Of a stretch of 64,000 nt of DNA, positions 8,317 through 17,419 are shown piece after piece; position 1 is the first letter of the stretch; each line of letters opens with the position of its first letter. Under the pieces are notes generated by a model, which had not been told where the DNA came from, searched no databases, and worked only from the letters and a program-made list of their open reading frames with translations. Made by a program: the position numbers and the translations under genes. This stretch comes from JANNOG01 sp031398915 (lineage in GTDB: Bacteria; Actinomycetota; Actinomycetes; Actinomycetales; JBBAYJ01): positions 22,026-86,025 of the forward strand of contig JANNOG010000032.1 of the NCBI GenBank assembly GCA_031398915.1. Direction: 5' to 3'.

Positions 8317-11300
8317 GCGTGCCGGCCGATCCTGAGCGGACCACGCTGCGCAGGGTGCGCAGGGCGACCTGCAACGGCGCCAGATCCGGCTGGGGGAGGG
8401 CATTGACCTCGTCCAGCACCTGGCGGGCCCGGGCGATCGACATCGCGTTGGCCGCCTCCCAGCTGAGGACCCGATCGAGGGCTGATGCGGGGGCTGACTC
8501 GGGGGCTGATTCGGGGGCTGATTCGTTGCCAGGGACGGTCGTCGCTCCGACGATGACGCTGGTGAGCCCCTCGACGGCGGCGTACAGGTCGTAGCGCAGG
8601 GCTGCCCGGGCCAACGACTGCCACCGGTCGCGGCGTGGCAGGCGGGCGATCTGTTCGAGGACGGGGTCGATCCCGTAGCGCTCGAACACCGTGACGTACA
8701 CGTCCAACACGGTGCCCGGTGCCGCCCCGGTGCGCGACGCGATCTCCGTGACGTCCAGCAGCGTGAACTCGTCGAGCAACTCGGCCGAACGCAGCGCCAG
8801 CGCCACGGGCACACCCTGGGCGCGCAGGCCCTCGACCCACTCGGGCTGGACGACCCGGCCGGCCTCACGCAATCGCTCTCGCAGCCGGGGACGGAGCCCG
8901 TCGACGGTCGTGGCGAACCGCTCGATCTCGGCGTCGACGTCCAGTGGATCGGGTCGTGCCTGGAGGAACCACCGCGCGGCCCGGTCCATCACCCGGCGGT
9001 GCGACAGCCGCAGCTCGTTCAGCGTGGTCATCGGCACCGACCCGGACAGCCGATCCATCTGGGCATGCCAGCCCGCCTGGTCGAACACCACCGCGGCGAC
9101 CGCCCATGCCCGCACCGCGCCGTCCGGGGTGGCCGACAGTTCTTCGGCGAGGCGGAACGGGTAGGTCGACCCGGTGCTGTTGAGGACACGGTTGGCCAGC
9201 GACGTGGCGATGATTTCGCGCCGCAGTGGGTGGTCGGCGATTCGATCACCGAATCTCTCGACCAGGGCCGTGGGGAAGTAGTCCCGCGCGAGCCGTTGTG
9301 ACCACGCCTCGTCCGGCACCGTGGACCTGAGCAGGGCATCGCTGATGGCCAACTTCGCGTACGCCGCGACGACCGCCAGTTCTGGGCTGACCAGTCCCCG
9401 GTCGTGGGCGACACGCTCGTCCCAGGTGTCGTCGTCGGGCAGGAACTCCAGTGCCCGGTCGAGGTGGGCGTGCTCGACGAGCCAGGCGATCAACCTCCGG
9501 TGGATCCCGGCCATCCCCACCGCCTGATGCCGGGCGTTGCCCAACTGGGTGTTCTGGTCGACGTTGTGGCGAAGCACGGCAGCGGCGACGTCGTCCGTCA
9601 TGTCCTGCAGGAGGGTGTCGCGTTCGACCGGCGTCAACTCACCGTCGGCAACCACCCGATCCAGGACGATCTTGATGTTGACCTCGTGGTCGCTGGTGTC
9701 CACCCCGGCCGAGTTGTCTATGGCGTCGGTATTGAGCCGACTGCCGCGAAGGGCGGCCTCGATCCGCGCGGCCTGGGTGAGTCCGAGGTTGCCGCCCTCG
9801 CCGATGACCCTGGCCCGTAACGATGCAGCCTCGATCCGAACCGCGTCGTTGGACTTGTCGCCGACATCGGCATTGGTCTCGGTGCTCGCCCTGACGTAGG
9901 TACCGATACCGCCGTTCCACAACAGGTCGACCGGCGCCGCGACGATCGCTCGCACCAATTCGGCCGGGGTGAGTGCGACCCCGCCGTCCGCATCGACGTC
10001 CGCTGCCGCCGCGCTCAGCCCGAGCGCAGCGACGGCCTGCGGCGATACGACGATCACCTTCGCCGATCGCGGATAGATGCCGCCTCCGGGGCTCAGCACC
10101 GATCGGTCGTAGTCGTCCCAGGTCGAGCGCGCCACGTCGAACAGACGAGCCCGCTCGGCGAACGAGGCTGTCGGGTCCGGTGCCGGGTCGACGAAGATGT
10201 GGCGATGGTCGAACGCTGCGACCAGGCGGATGGCGGCCGAACGCAGCATTCCGTTGCCGAACACGTCGCCGCTCATGTCACCGATGCCCACCACGGTGAA
10301 CGGGTCCGTGTCCACGTCGACGTCGAGCTCACGGAAGTGACGGCGAACGCTCTCCCAGGCACCACGTGCGGTGATGCCCATCCTCCTGTGGTCGTAGCCG
10401 TGTGATCCGCCCGAGGCGAAGGCGTCTCCCAGCCAGAAGCCGCGGTTCACGGAGATCTCGTTGGCGATGTCCGAGAAGGCCGCCGTGCCCTTGTCCGCGG
10501 CGACGACCAGGTACGGGTCGTCGAGGTGATCCTGGCGGACGACACGCTCGGGTCCGACGATCCGCCCGCCCGAGGCCAGGTCACGGTTGTCCGTCACATC
10601 CAACAGTGCGGTGATGAAGGTCCGGTAGCACGAGACACCCTCGGCGTACCACGCATCGCGGTCTCGCGCCGGGTCCGGCAGATGTGTGGCGACGAACCCA
10701 CCCTTGGCTCCGGTCGGGACGATGACGGCGTTCTTCACCAGCTGTGCCTTGACCAGGCCGAGGATCTCGGTACGGAAGTCCTCCGGTCGGTCGGACCACC
10801 GGAGTCCGCCGCGGGCGACCGCCCCGAAGCGCAGGTGGACACCTTCGACCCGTGGTCCGCACACCCACACCTCGTACAGGGGTCGTGGGTCGGGTAGGCC
10901 GGGGATCCGGCGTGGGTCGAGCTTGACGGCGACCGTGGGATCCGGCGTGCCATCGGCGCGGGTGCGGTAGTACGTGGTCCGCAGGGACGCCTCCATCGCG
11001 GCCAGGATCGAACGCAGGATCTGATCGTGGGCGAGGCTGTGGACGTCATCGAGGGCATGGCGGACGGCGGACGCGGCGCTCTCCTGGGCATGGCGGCGGG
11101 CGGGCGAGGGCGTGTCGTCCGGTCCCGCGGCGAACCGATCCGGATGGAACCGGGTCTCGAACACCGCCACGAGAAGGCGAGCCACCTCGGGGTTGTCTCC
11201 CAGGATCGACGCCATGTACGAATCCGAGAACGACGTCGTCCCCTGGCGGAGGTATCGGGCGTAGGTGCGGAGAATGACCACCTGCCGCCAGGTCAGTCCG

Positions 11301-13357
11301 GCCCGCAGCACCAACCGGTCGAACACGTCGGACTGGGTTGCCCCGGTCCAGCCGGCCACGAACGCCTCGGTGAATCGCCGGGCGAGCCGGTCGCGGTCCG
11401 TGGTCGTCCCGGGGTCCACGGCGATGGACGGCAGCCGCAGGCCGAACTCGTAGACCCACCACTCACCGCCGTGCAGCTGGTGGGGCCGCTGGTCGACGAT
11501 CTGCACCCCGAGATGGTCGAAGAAGGGCAGGACCGCCGACAGGCTGAGTGGTTCACGGCGGTACACCGTGAGCCGCCCGTCCCCGGTGGGCTGCTCGCTC
11601 GTGATCAGGAGCAGGTCGAGGTCGGGTGCGGCACCCGTGCCGGCCGCCAGCCCCTCCAGACGCACCAGGTCGACGACCGCGGCCGCAGGCGTGACGTCTT
11701 CCTTGTACCCCTCGGGCAGCAGGCCGGCCCAGCGGTGCCACAGTCGTTGCCCGTCGACCGGTCCGAGGCTGGCGTCGAGGCCGTCGCGCAGGTCCTCGGC
11801 CCAGCTGCGGGTGCACGCGACGACGCGGCGCTCGACGTCGGCCAGGTCAACCCTTGCCAGGTCCGTGCCACCAGGAGCACGCCCCGGCGGGGTGCGCACG
11901 ATGAAGTGGAGTCGGGCGAGGACGGATTCGCCGACTCGGGACGAGTGCTCGATCTCGTCCGCCGCGAAGGCCTCACGAAGCACCGCCTCGATGGCCAGTC
12001 GGACATCGGTCGTGTACCGGTCGCGCGGCAGGTACACCAGGCACGACACGTACCGTCCGACGTCGTCCCCACGGACGAAGAGTCGGGTGCGACGGCGCTC
12101 CTGGAGTTGCTGAACGGCCATCGTGGTCTCGGTGAGTGCGGAGACTTCGGCGGCGAACAACTCGTCGCGCGGATAGTTCTCGACGATGGACAACAGCTCC
12201 TTGCCGGAGTGAGTCCGTGGTCCGAAGCCACTCGCCGCCAGGACCGCGCTGACTTTGCGATCGATGACCGGGACGTCGAGCACGCTCTCGCTGTACGCCG
12301 TCGACGACAACAGGCCGACGAATCGACGTTCTCCGGTGACCAGAACGGCGTCGTCGAAGGTGCGCACCCCGACGTAGTCCAGGTAACCGTTGCCGTGCAC
12401 GGTCGATCGGGAATTGGCCTTGGTGAGGATGAGGACGCTGGAGCGCCGGGCCAGGCTGACGGCGGCCTCGCTCAGGGGCGCGACCGTCGCCGTCGCCGAG
12501 ACTCGATCGCCGGGTGGGCGCATCACCCCGAGCCCGGATTCGGGACGGGAGTGCAGTGCCGACGCTCCGGTCCGGGGATCGTCGAGTAGCGAGTACTCGC
12601 GATACCCGACGAACGTGAAGTGATCGTCGACCAACCACCGCAGCAGCCGAGCCGCCTCGGCGCACTCGGCGGGTGCCACACCCGCAATGACAGCCGCGTC
12701 CAGCTCCTTCGAGATCGCCACGGCGCGATCCAGCATCGGCTGCCAGTCGGTCACGGCGGCCCTGACGTCGGCCAACACGCGATGCAGTCGTCGGGTCAGC
12801 CGCTGATCCGTGTCCGAGTCGATGCTGGCGTCCGGGTCGATGGTGGTGTCGATCTCGACATGGATCCACGACTCGACGAGCAGGTCGGGCGCGTGTTCCG
12901 GCGCCTCGCCGCCCGCCTGGTGGGGTCGCTCGTCCAACGAAGCGCCACCGGTGGTGACACCGACGATGTCGACGAGACGACCCTGGGCGTCTCTGCGGAG
13001 CAGGACCTGTGGATGGACGACCAGGTGGATGCGGCAGCCGCTGCGCGACAACTCGTTCATCGTCGAATCGACCAGGAAGGGCATGTCGTCGGTGACGATG
13101 TCGACGACGGTGTGACCTGCTGCCGGAGTGCTGACCCTGACGGCCGCTGCACCGGGTCGTCGGGTCGTCGCCACGATGACGTGGTTGTGCACCACCCGCC
13201 ACCAGTCAGCCGCAGACGCCGAGCGGAGATCGTCGATCGACACGTTGTCGAAGTAGCCGACGACCAGATTCCGTTCGGCGGCGGACGCCGCACTCCGATC
13301 GGCGTGCTCGACGATCCGGTCGACGATCGCCGCACCCTCGGAGCTGGAACTGCCCAC
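8306..13357 (-). CDS. gdh: NAD-dependent glutamate dehydrogenase, large (~180 kDa) type
   Basis: A 1683-residue enzyme that oxidatively deaminates glutamate to 2-oxoglutarate and ammonium with NAD. The long N-terminal half is probably regulatory and contains ACT-like segments. The catalytic core begins near residue 780 with LRTTYYRTR, GVHLRFGAVARGGLRWSDR, AQLVKNAVIVPTGAKGG and VVGIGDMSGDVFGNGML. GTG at 13357 has AGGG 7 bases upstream. An in-frame short repeat near the C-terminus (SAPESAPESAPASA) comes from a 12-bp DNA repeat. The gene stands alone, with a hairpin between it and pstB. Confidence 0.96.
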   Translation of the reverse strand: MGSSSSEGAAIVDRIVEHADRSAASAAERNLVVGYFDNVSIDDLRSASAADWWRVVHNHVIVATTRRPGAAAVRVSTPAAGHTVVDIVTDDMPFLVDSTMNELSRSGCRIHLVVHPQVLLRRDAQGRLVDIVGVTTGGASLDERPHQAGGEAPEHAPDLLVESWIHVEIDTTIDPDASIDSDTDQRLTRRLHRVLADVRAAVTDWQPMLDRAVAISKELDAAVIAGVAPAECAEAARLLRWLVDDHFTFVGYREYSLLDDPRTGASALHSRPESGLGVMRPPGDRVSATATVAPLSEAAVSLARRSSVLILTKANSRSTVHGNGYLDYVGVRTFDDAVLVTGERRFVGLLSSTAYSESVLDVPVIDRKVSAVLAASGFGPRTHSGKELLSIVENYPRDELFAAEVSALTETTMAVQQLQERRRTRLFVRGDDVGRYVSCLVYLPRDRYTTDVRLAIEAVLREAFAADEIEHSSRVGESVLARLHFIVRTPPGRAPGGTDLARVDLADVERRVVACTRSWAEDLRDGLDASLGPVDGQRLWHRWAGLLPEGYKEDVTPAAAVVDLVRLEGLAAGTGAAPDLDLLLITSEQPTGDGRLTVYRREPLSLSAVLPFFDHLGVQIVDQRPHQLHGGEWWVYEFGLRLPSIAVDPGTTTDRDRLARRFTEAFVAGWTGATQSDVFDRLVLRAGLTWRQVVILRTYARYLRQGTTSFSDSYMASILGDNPEVARLLVAVFETRFHPDRFAAGPDDTPSPARRHAQESAASAVRHALDDVHSLAHDQILRSILAAMEASLRTTYYRTRADGTPDPTVAVKLDPRRIPGLPDPRPLYEVWVCGPRVEGVHLRFGAVARGGLRWSDRPEDFRTEILGLVKAQLVKNAVIVPTGAKGGFVATHLPDPARDRDAWYAEGVSCYRTFITALLDVTDNRDLASGGRIVGPERVVRQDHLDDPYLVVAADKGTAAFSDIANEISVNRGFWLGDAFASGGSHGYDHRRMGITARGAWESVRRHFRELDVDVDTDPFTVVGIGDMSGDVFGNGMLRSAAIRLVAAFDHRHIFVDPAPDPTASFAERARLFDVARSTWDDYDRSVLSPGGGIYPRSAKVIVVSPQAVAALGLSAAAADVDADGGVALTPAELVRAIVAAPVDLLWNGGIGTYVRASTETNADVGDKSNDAVRIEAASLRARVIGEGGNLGLTQAARIEAALRGSRLNTDAIDNSAGVDTSDHEVNIKIVLDRVVADGELTPVERDTLLQDMTDDVAAAVLRHNVDQNTQLGNARHQAVGMAGIHRRLIAWLVEHAHLDRALEFLPDDDTWDERVAHDRGLVSPELAVVAAYAKLAISDALLRSTVPDEAWSQRLARDYFPTALVERFGDRIADHPLRREIIATSLANRVLNSTGSTYPFRLAEELSATPDGAVRAWAVAAVVFDQAGWHAQMDRLSGSVPMTTLNELRLSHRRVMDRAARWFLQARPDPLDVDAEIERFATTVDGLRPRLRERLREAGRVVQPEWVEGLRAQGVPVALALRSAELLDEFTLLDVTEIASRTGAAPGTVLDVYVTVFERYGIDPVLEQIARLPRRDRWQSLARAALRYDLYAAVEGLTSVIVGATTVPGNESAPESAPESAPASALDRVLSWEAANAMSIARARQVLDEVNALPQPDLAPLQVALRTLRSVVRSGSAGTLRG
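8479..8526. repeat. Four 12-bp tandem repeats inside the glutamate dehydrogenase gene
   Basis: Four units of the GGGCTGATTCGG type lie end to end at 8479, 8491, 8503 and 8515, with one or two changes each. The unit length keeps the frame and encodes the Ser-Ala-Pro-Glu type repeat near the C-terminus of the dehydrogenase. Copy number may vary between strains. Confidence 0.75.
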
Positions 13358-13380
13358 CTGGCGACCCTAGTCCGAGGGCC

Positions 13381-13408
13381 ACCGGACCCGTCGGCTGACG
13401 GGCCCGGT
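13381..13408 (-). terminator. G+C-rich hairpin downstream of pstB
   Basis: ACCGGACCCGTC - GGCT - GACGGGCCCGGT forms a 12-bp stem with one mismatch and a 4-base loop. It starts 26 bases after the pstB stop, in the 76-base gap before the glutamate dehydrogenase. No U tract follows, which is common for actinomycete terminators. It probably ends the pst transcript. Confidence 0.5.
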
Positions 13409-13433
13409 CAGGTCGAACGGAGGGGGTGGCGGA

Positions 13434-14303
13434 TCAGCCGAAGCGACCGGCCACGTAGTCGGCCGTCTCCTGCTGGGCGGGTGAGCTGAAGATCTTCTCG
13501 GTGGGAGCGAATTCGACCAGTCGCCCGGTGCGTGCCCCGTTGCCTCCGGTCGCCTCCGCGGTGAAGAAGGCCGTCCGGTCGGAGACCCGCGCTGCCTGCT
13601 GCATGTTGTGAGTGACGATGATGATCGTGTAATCGTCGCGCAACTGGTGCATCAGGTCTTCGATCTTGCCGGTGGCGATCGGGTCCAGTGCCGAACAGGG
13701 TTCGTCCATCAGGATGATCTCGGGCTTGACGGCGATCGTGCGGGCGATGCACAACCGTTGCTGCTGCCCGCCGGACAGCGAGTAGGCCGACTCCTTCAGC
13801 TTGTCCTTGACCTCGTCCCACAGCGCCGCCCCGCGCAGCGCCTGCTCGACGAGGTCGTTCATGCTCTCGACCTTCATCCCGGTGACCCGCGGGCCATAGG
13901 CGATGTTGTCGTAGATCGACTTGGGGAACGGGTTGGGCTTCTGGAACACCATGCCCACCCGGCGACGCAGTTCGATGGCGTCGACGTCCTTGTCGTAGAC
14001 GTTCTTGCCGTGATACGCGATGACGCCCTCCACCCGGGCACCCTGGATGAGGTCGTTCATCCGGTTGAGTGAGCGCAGAACCGTCGACTTTCCGCAGCCG
14101 GACGGCCCGATCATGGCCGTGATCTCGTGGTTGCCGTAAGCCAGGTTGACGCCGCTGACCGCCCGGAAAGCGCCGTAGTAGATGTCCACGTTGACGCACT
14201 CGATGACCGGTGGCGCTGTCGCGGACAGTTTGCGGGCTGCGGGTACCTCGACGGGCTTGATCAGTTCGCCCGGGGCGTCGGGTGTGGGTTCGCCGGTGCT
14301 CAT
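13434..14303 (-). CDS. pstB: Phosphate ABC transporter ATP-binding protein PstB
   Basis: A 289-residue ATPase driving high-affinity phosphate import with PstC and PstA. It has Walker A GPSGCGKS (66-73), FQKPNPFPKSIYDNIAYGPR (typical of PstB), signature LSGGQQQRL and Walker B ILMDEPCSALDP. I chose the ATG at 14303 because AGGGAG lies about 10 bases upstream. The in-frame ATG at 14327 has no ribosome site but cannot be excluded. It is the last gene of pstSCAB, and a hairpin follows. Confidence 0.95.
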   Translation of the reverse strand: MSTGEPTPDAPGELIKPVEVPAARKLSATAPPVIECVNVDIYYGAFRAVSGVNLAYGNHEITAMIGPSGCGKSTVLRSLNRMNDLIQGARVEGVIAYHGKNVYDKDVDAIELRRRVGMVFQKPNPFPKSIYDNIAYGPRVTGMKVESMNDLVEQALRGAALWDEVKDKLKESAYSLSGGQQQRLCIARTIAVKPEIILMDEPCSALDPIATGKIEDLMHQLRDDYTIIIVTHNMQQAARVSDRTAFFTAEATGGNGARTGRLVEFAPTEKIFSSPAQQETADYVAGRFG

Positions 14304-14332
14304 CGTGGACGGATCTCCCTCAGTCATGTGAG

Positions 14333-15238
14333 TCACCAGCGTCGCTGGTAGCGGTTGCGGATGATGATGGCGATCGCGTTCATGAGCAGCAGCAGGAGCA
14401 GCAGCACGATGATGGCCGCCGAGGCGAGCTGGCGGAACTCGACCTGCGGTTGTTGCACCCAGCCGTAGATCTGGATCGGCAAGACGGTGTAACCCGACAG
14501 CAGGCCGTTGGGGTCGTACGTGACGAAGGACAACCCGCCCAGCAGGAGCAGTGGAGCCGCCTCCCCGATGGCCCGCGACAGCGCCAGGATGGTGCCGGTG
14601 GCGACACCGGGAACAGCCGCCGGCAGGGTTTGGCGCCACACGGTTTGCAGCGGCGTGGCACCGAGGGCCAGCGAGCCCTGCCGGATCTCGGACGGGACAG
14701 CCTTGAGCGCCTCGCGGGAGGTCACGATGATCACCGGCAGGATCAGTAGCGCGAGGGCGATGGCCGCCGTCACGACGACGCGGCGCTCCAGGCCGATGGC
14801 CAGCGCGAACCCCGCCGTGAGCATGCCGTAGATGATGGCCGGGACGGCCGCCAGGTTCTGGATGTTCACCTCGATGAGCCGGTTCCACCACCGCTCGCCG
14901 TCCGCGAATTCCTCCAGGTAGACCGCGGCGGCAACACCCAATGGAATCGCGAACAGCGCCGTGAAGCCGATCACCATGGCCGACCCGAGGATGGCGGCGC
15001 GAGCACCGCCCGTCTCGGGTGACAGGGTCGAGGCGTACTGGGTGAACAGGTTCGCATCGAGGCGCGGCAGGCCGTCCAGGACCGCGTCGATGAGCAGGGT
15101 GAGCAGACAGAGCACGGCGAAGCCCAGCGCCACCCACAGGGCGATGAGGAAGAGGATGGATTGCGGGCTGCGATCGCTGTTCTTACCCGCCCGCAACGGT
15201 GCGACTGCTCCGGCGGCCAGCTCGCCCATGGATGCCAT
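14333..15238 (-). CDS. pstA: Phosphate ABC transporter permease PstA
   Basis: A 301-residue inner-membrane permease with about six transmembrane segments. It carries the permease EAA-type loop (REALKAVPSEIRQGSLALGA) and the PstA-like LSRAIGEAAPLLLLG. Its start shares one base with the pstC stop (TGATG), so the two are translationally coupled. The pstB start follows 29 bases after its stop. Confidence 0.95.
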   Translation of the reverse strand: MASMGELAAGAVAPLRAGKNSDRSPQSILFLIALWVALGFAVLCLLTLLIDAVLDGLPRLDANLFTQYASTLSPETGGARAAILGSAMVIGFTALFAIPLGVAAAVYLEEFADGERWWNRLIEVNIQNLAAVPAIIYGMLTAGFALAIGLERRVVVTAAIALALLILPVIIVTSREALKAVPSEIRQGSLALGATPLQTVWRQTLPAAVPGVATGTILALSRAIGEAAPLLLLGGLSFVTYDPNGLLSGYTVLPIQIYGWVQQPQVEFRQLASAAIIVLLLLLLLMNAIAIIIRNRYQRRW

Positions 15239-16224
15239 CAGTACTTCTCTCGGAATCGTCGGACCAACCGGATGCTGATGACGTTGATGATCAACGTGAT
15301 GACGAACAGCGTCAGACCGACGGCGAACAGCGCGTCGTAGGTGATCGTGCCGGGCTGGCTCTCGCCGGTGGCGGTCTGGGCGATGAAGCCGGTCATGGTC
15401 TGCCCCGGCTGGTCAGGAGCGGCAACCATGCGGGCCTGCGTGCCGGCGGCCAGTGCGACGATCATCGTCTCTCCGACGGCGCGCGAGATGCCGAGCACGA
15501 TGGCGGCGGTGATGCCCGAGATGGCGGCGGGGAAGACGACGCGCAGCACAGTGCGCATCTTGTTGGCACCGAGGGCGAGCGACCCGTCCCGCATCGCCGA
15601 CGGGACCGCGCTCATCGCGTCCTCGGACAGCGAGGCGATGGTGGGGATGATCATGACGCCCAGGACCAGGCCGGCGGCCAGCACGCTGTACGTGCCGACG
15701 TCGATGGCCAGGATGTCCTTCAGCAGTGCCGGTGCGACGAAGGTCAGCGCGAAGTAGCCGTACACGACGCTGGGAATCCCCGCCAGGACCTCGAGCACGG
15801 GCTTGAGGACCCGCCTCACCCCGAACGAGGCGTATTCGGCGAGATAGATGGCAGCACCCAGACCGAACGGGACGGCGATCAGCAGGGCGATACCGGTGGT
15901 CCACAACGTTCCCGTGATCAGCGGCAGCACACCGAACGAGGCGTCAGCGAATGTGGGCGCCCATCGCGTGCCGGTCAGGAAATCGACCACGCTGGGGCTG
16001 TCCTCGAATGAGAAGAATTCGATCGCAGGTAGGAGAAGTGAGGCGACGATGCCGATCGTGATGAATACGGACAGGACAGCGGCAAGCGTGATGAGTGCCA
16101 TGGCGAACTTCTCGCCCACGCGATTGCTGCGCCGGGTGATGGTGCGGGCGAGGTCGCGGGCTGCGGCCCCGGGACCGGGGCCCGCTCCGAGGAGCGAGCC
16201 CCCGTCCGCAGTGGTAGCTGTCAC
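15238..16224 (-). CDS. pstC: Phosphate ABC transporter permease PstC
   Basis: A 328-residue inner-membrane permease. The first ~35 residues are cytoplasmic and about six membrane segments follow. The permease loop reads EDAMSAVPSAMRDGSLALGA, followed by ISRAVGETMIVALAAG. GTG at 16224 is the start. The gene lies 41 bases after pstS and overlaps pstA by one base. Confidence 0.95.
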   Translation of the reverse strand: MTATTADGGSLLGAGPGPGAAARDLARTITRRSNRVGEKFAMALITLAAVLSVFITIGIVASLLLPAIEFFSFEDSPSVVDFLTGTRWAPTFADASFGVLPLITGTLWTTGIALLIAVPFGLGAAIYLAEYASFGVRRVLKPVLEVLAGIPSVVYGYFALTFVAPALLKDILAIDVGTYSVLAAGLVLGVMIIPTIASLSEDAMSAVPSAMRDGSLALGANKMRTVLRVVFPAAISGITAAIVLGISRAVGETMIVALAAGTQARMVAAPDQPGQTMTGFIAQTATGESQPGTITYDALFAVGLTLFVITLIINVISIRLVRRFREKY

Positions 16225-16265
16225 GTCGGATCATCCTGCCCGATGTGTCGGCCGGCTGGAAGGGG

Positions 16266-17294
16266 TCAGCCGGCCAGGGCGGCCGCAGCGTCGGTCAGGG
16301 CCGTGCGCTGTTCGTCGTTGAGGGCGATGAACTGCGACGCCTCGGCGATCTCGGCGTCGTTGGCCACGAAGTAGTCGATGAACGACGCGACCTGCGGCTT
16401 GTCGGCGTAGGAGGCGTTGCTCACGTAGATGAACAGCGGACGTGACAGCGGGGTGTACGTGCCGTCGGCAGAGGTCTCGGGGCTGGGTGCGACGCACCCG
16501 TCGCCGCTGTCGACCTCGACTGCCTTGAGCGTCTCGGCGTTCTCTTCGAAGTAGGTGTAGCCGAAGTAGCCGAGTGCGTTGGCCGAGCCGCTGACGCCCT
16601 GGACGATCAGGTTGTCGTCTTCGGAGGCGTTGTAGTCGGCGCGGCTGGCGCCCTCTTCGCCGTTGACCTCACCGGTGAAGTAGTCGAAGGTGCCCGAGTC
16701 GGTGCCGGGGCCGTACAGCTCGATGGTCTCAGCCGGGAACTCGGGGTTGACCTGGTCCCAGGTGGTGATGGTGTTCTCGGCCTCGGGGCCCCACAGGGTG
16801 GCGAGCTCTTCGACGGTGAGGCAGGTGATGAAGTCGTTGTCGGCCGAGACGACGACGGTGAGGGCGTCGGTCGCGACCTGGAGCTCGGTGTACTCGACGC
16901 CGTTCTCGTCGCAGACGGCCGTTTCGTCTTCTTCGATAGCGCGCGAGGCGTTGGAGATGTCGGTCTCGCCGAGGCAGAACTTCTCGAATCCGCCGCCGGT
17001 GCCGGAGGTGGCGACCGAGACGTTGACGCCGGCGTTCTCCTGGGTGAACAACTCTCCTGCGGCACTGGTCAGCGGGGCCACGGTCGACGAGCCGTCGACG
17101 ACGACCTCGCCCGAGGCGTCGCCGGCCGGGGCGTCGCTCGCTGGGGCGTCGCCGGAGGCGGCGGATTCGACCGCGCCGGTCGCGTCGTCCACGGCGTCGG
17201 TTGCGTCTTCCTGCCCACCACCGCACGCGGCGAGGACGAGGGTCAGGGTGAGGGCGGCGGGGATGGTCATGTGGCCGAAGGTCATGCGCTTCAC
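16266..17294 (-). CDS. pstS: Phosphate-binding lipoprotein PstS
   Basis: A 342-residue extracytoplasmic phosphate receptor. The lipobox ends LAAC (Cys24). An acidic Ala/Asp/Ser linker follows, then the mature domain with VDGSSTVAPLTSA and SGTGGGFEKFC, and later YGPGTDSGTFDYF, the usual phosphate-contact loops. It heads pstSCAB. No phoU lies in the window. A candidate Pho box is about 90 bases upstream. Confidence 0.95.
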   Translation of the reverse strand: MKRMTFGHMTIPAALTLTLVLAACGGGQEDATDAVDDATGAVESAASGDAPASDAPAGDASGEVVVDGSSTVAPLTSAAGELFTQENAGVNVSVATSGTGGGFEKFCLGETDISNASRAIEEDETAVCDENGVEYTELQVATDALTVVVSADNDFITCLTVEELATLWGPEAENTITTWDQVNPEFPAETIELYGPGTDSGTFDYFTGEVNGEEGASRADYNASEDDNLIVQGVSGSANALGYFGYTYFEENAETLKAVEVDSGDGCVAPSPETSADGTYTPLSRPLFIYVSNASYADKPQVASFIDYFVANDAEIAEASQFIALNDEQRTALTDAAAALAG

Positions 17295-17384
17295 GCGACG
17301 TGCCTCTCTCGGTAGGCCCAGTCAGGGCACTCGGGATCGACTTGCAATAGAACGCTACGGGCCCCTCGGCACAATGACGAATTG

Positions 17385-17406
17385 AAGGAGTGAACTTTTC
17401 GCAAAC
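17385..17406 (-). promoter_or_regulatory. Candidate Pho box upstream of pstS
   Basis: Reading toward pstS, two 11-base units lie in register: GTTTGCGAAAA and GTTCACTCCTT. The second matches the actinomycete PhoP direct-repeat pattern (GTTCAC followed by pyrimidines). The first matches only in GTT and one later C. The position, about 90-110 bases before the pstS start, fits. PhoP control of pst is known in actinomycetes, but this site is inferred by eye. Confidence 0.4.
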
Positions 17407-17419
17407 TGCCAGGTATTAC

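Noticed and set aside
13434..15137. 567-codon version of PstB
   Set aside because: Codons upstream of 14303-14327 read antifunctionally through pstA; real PstB begins near 14303.
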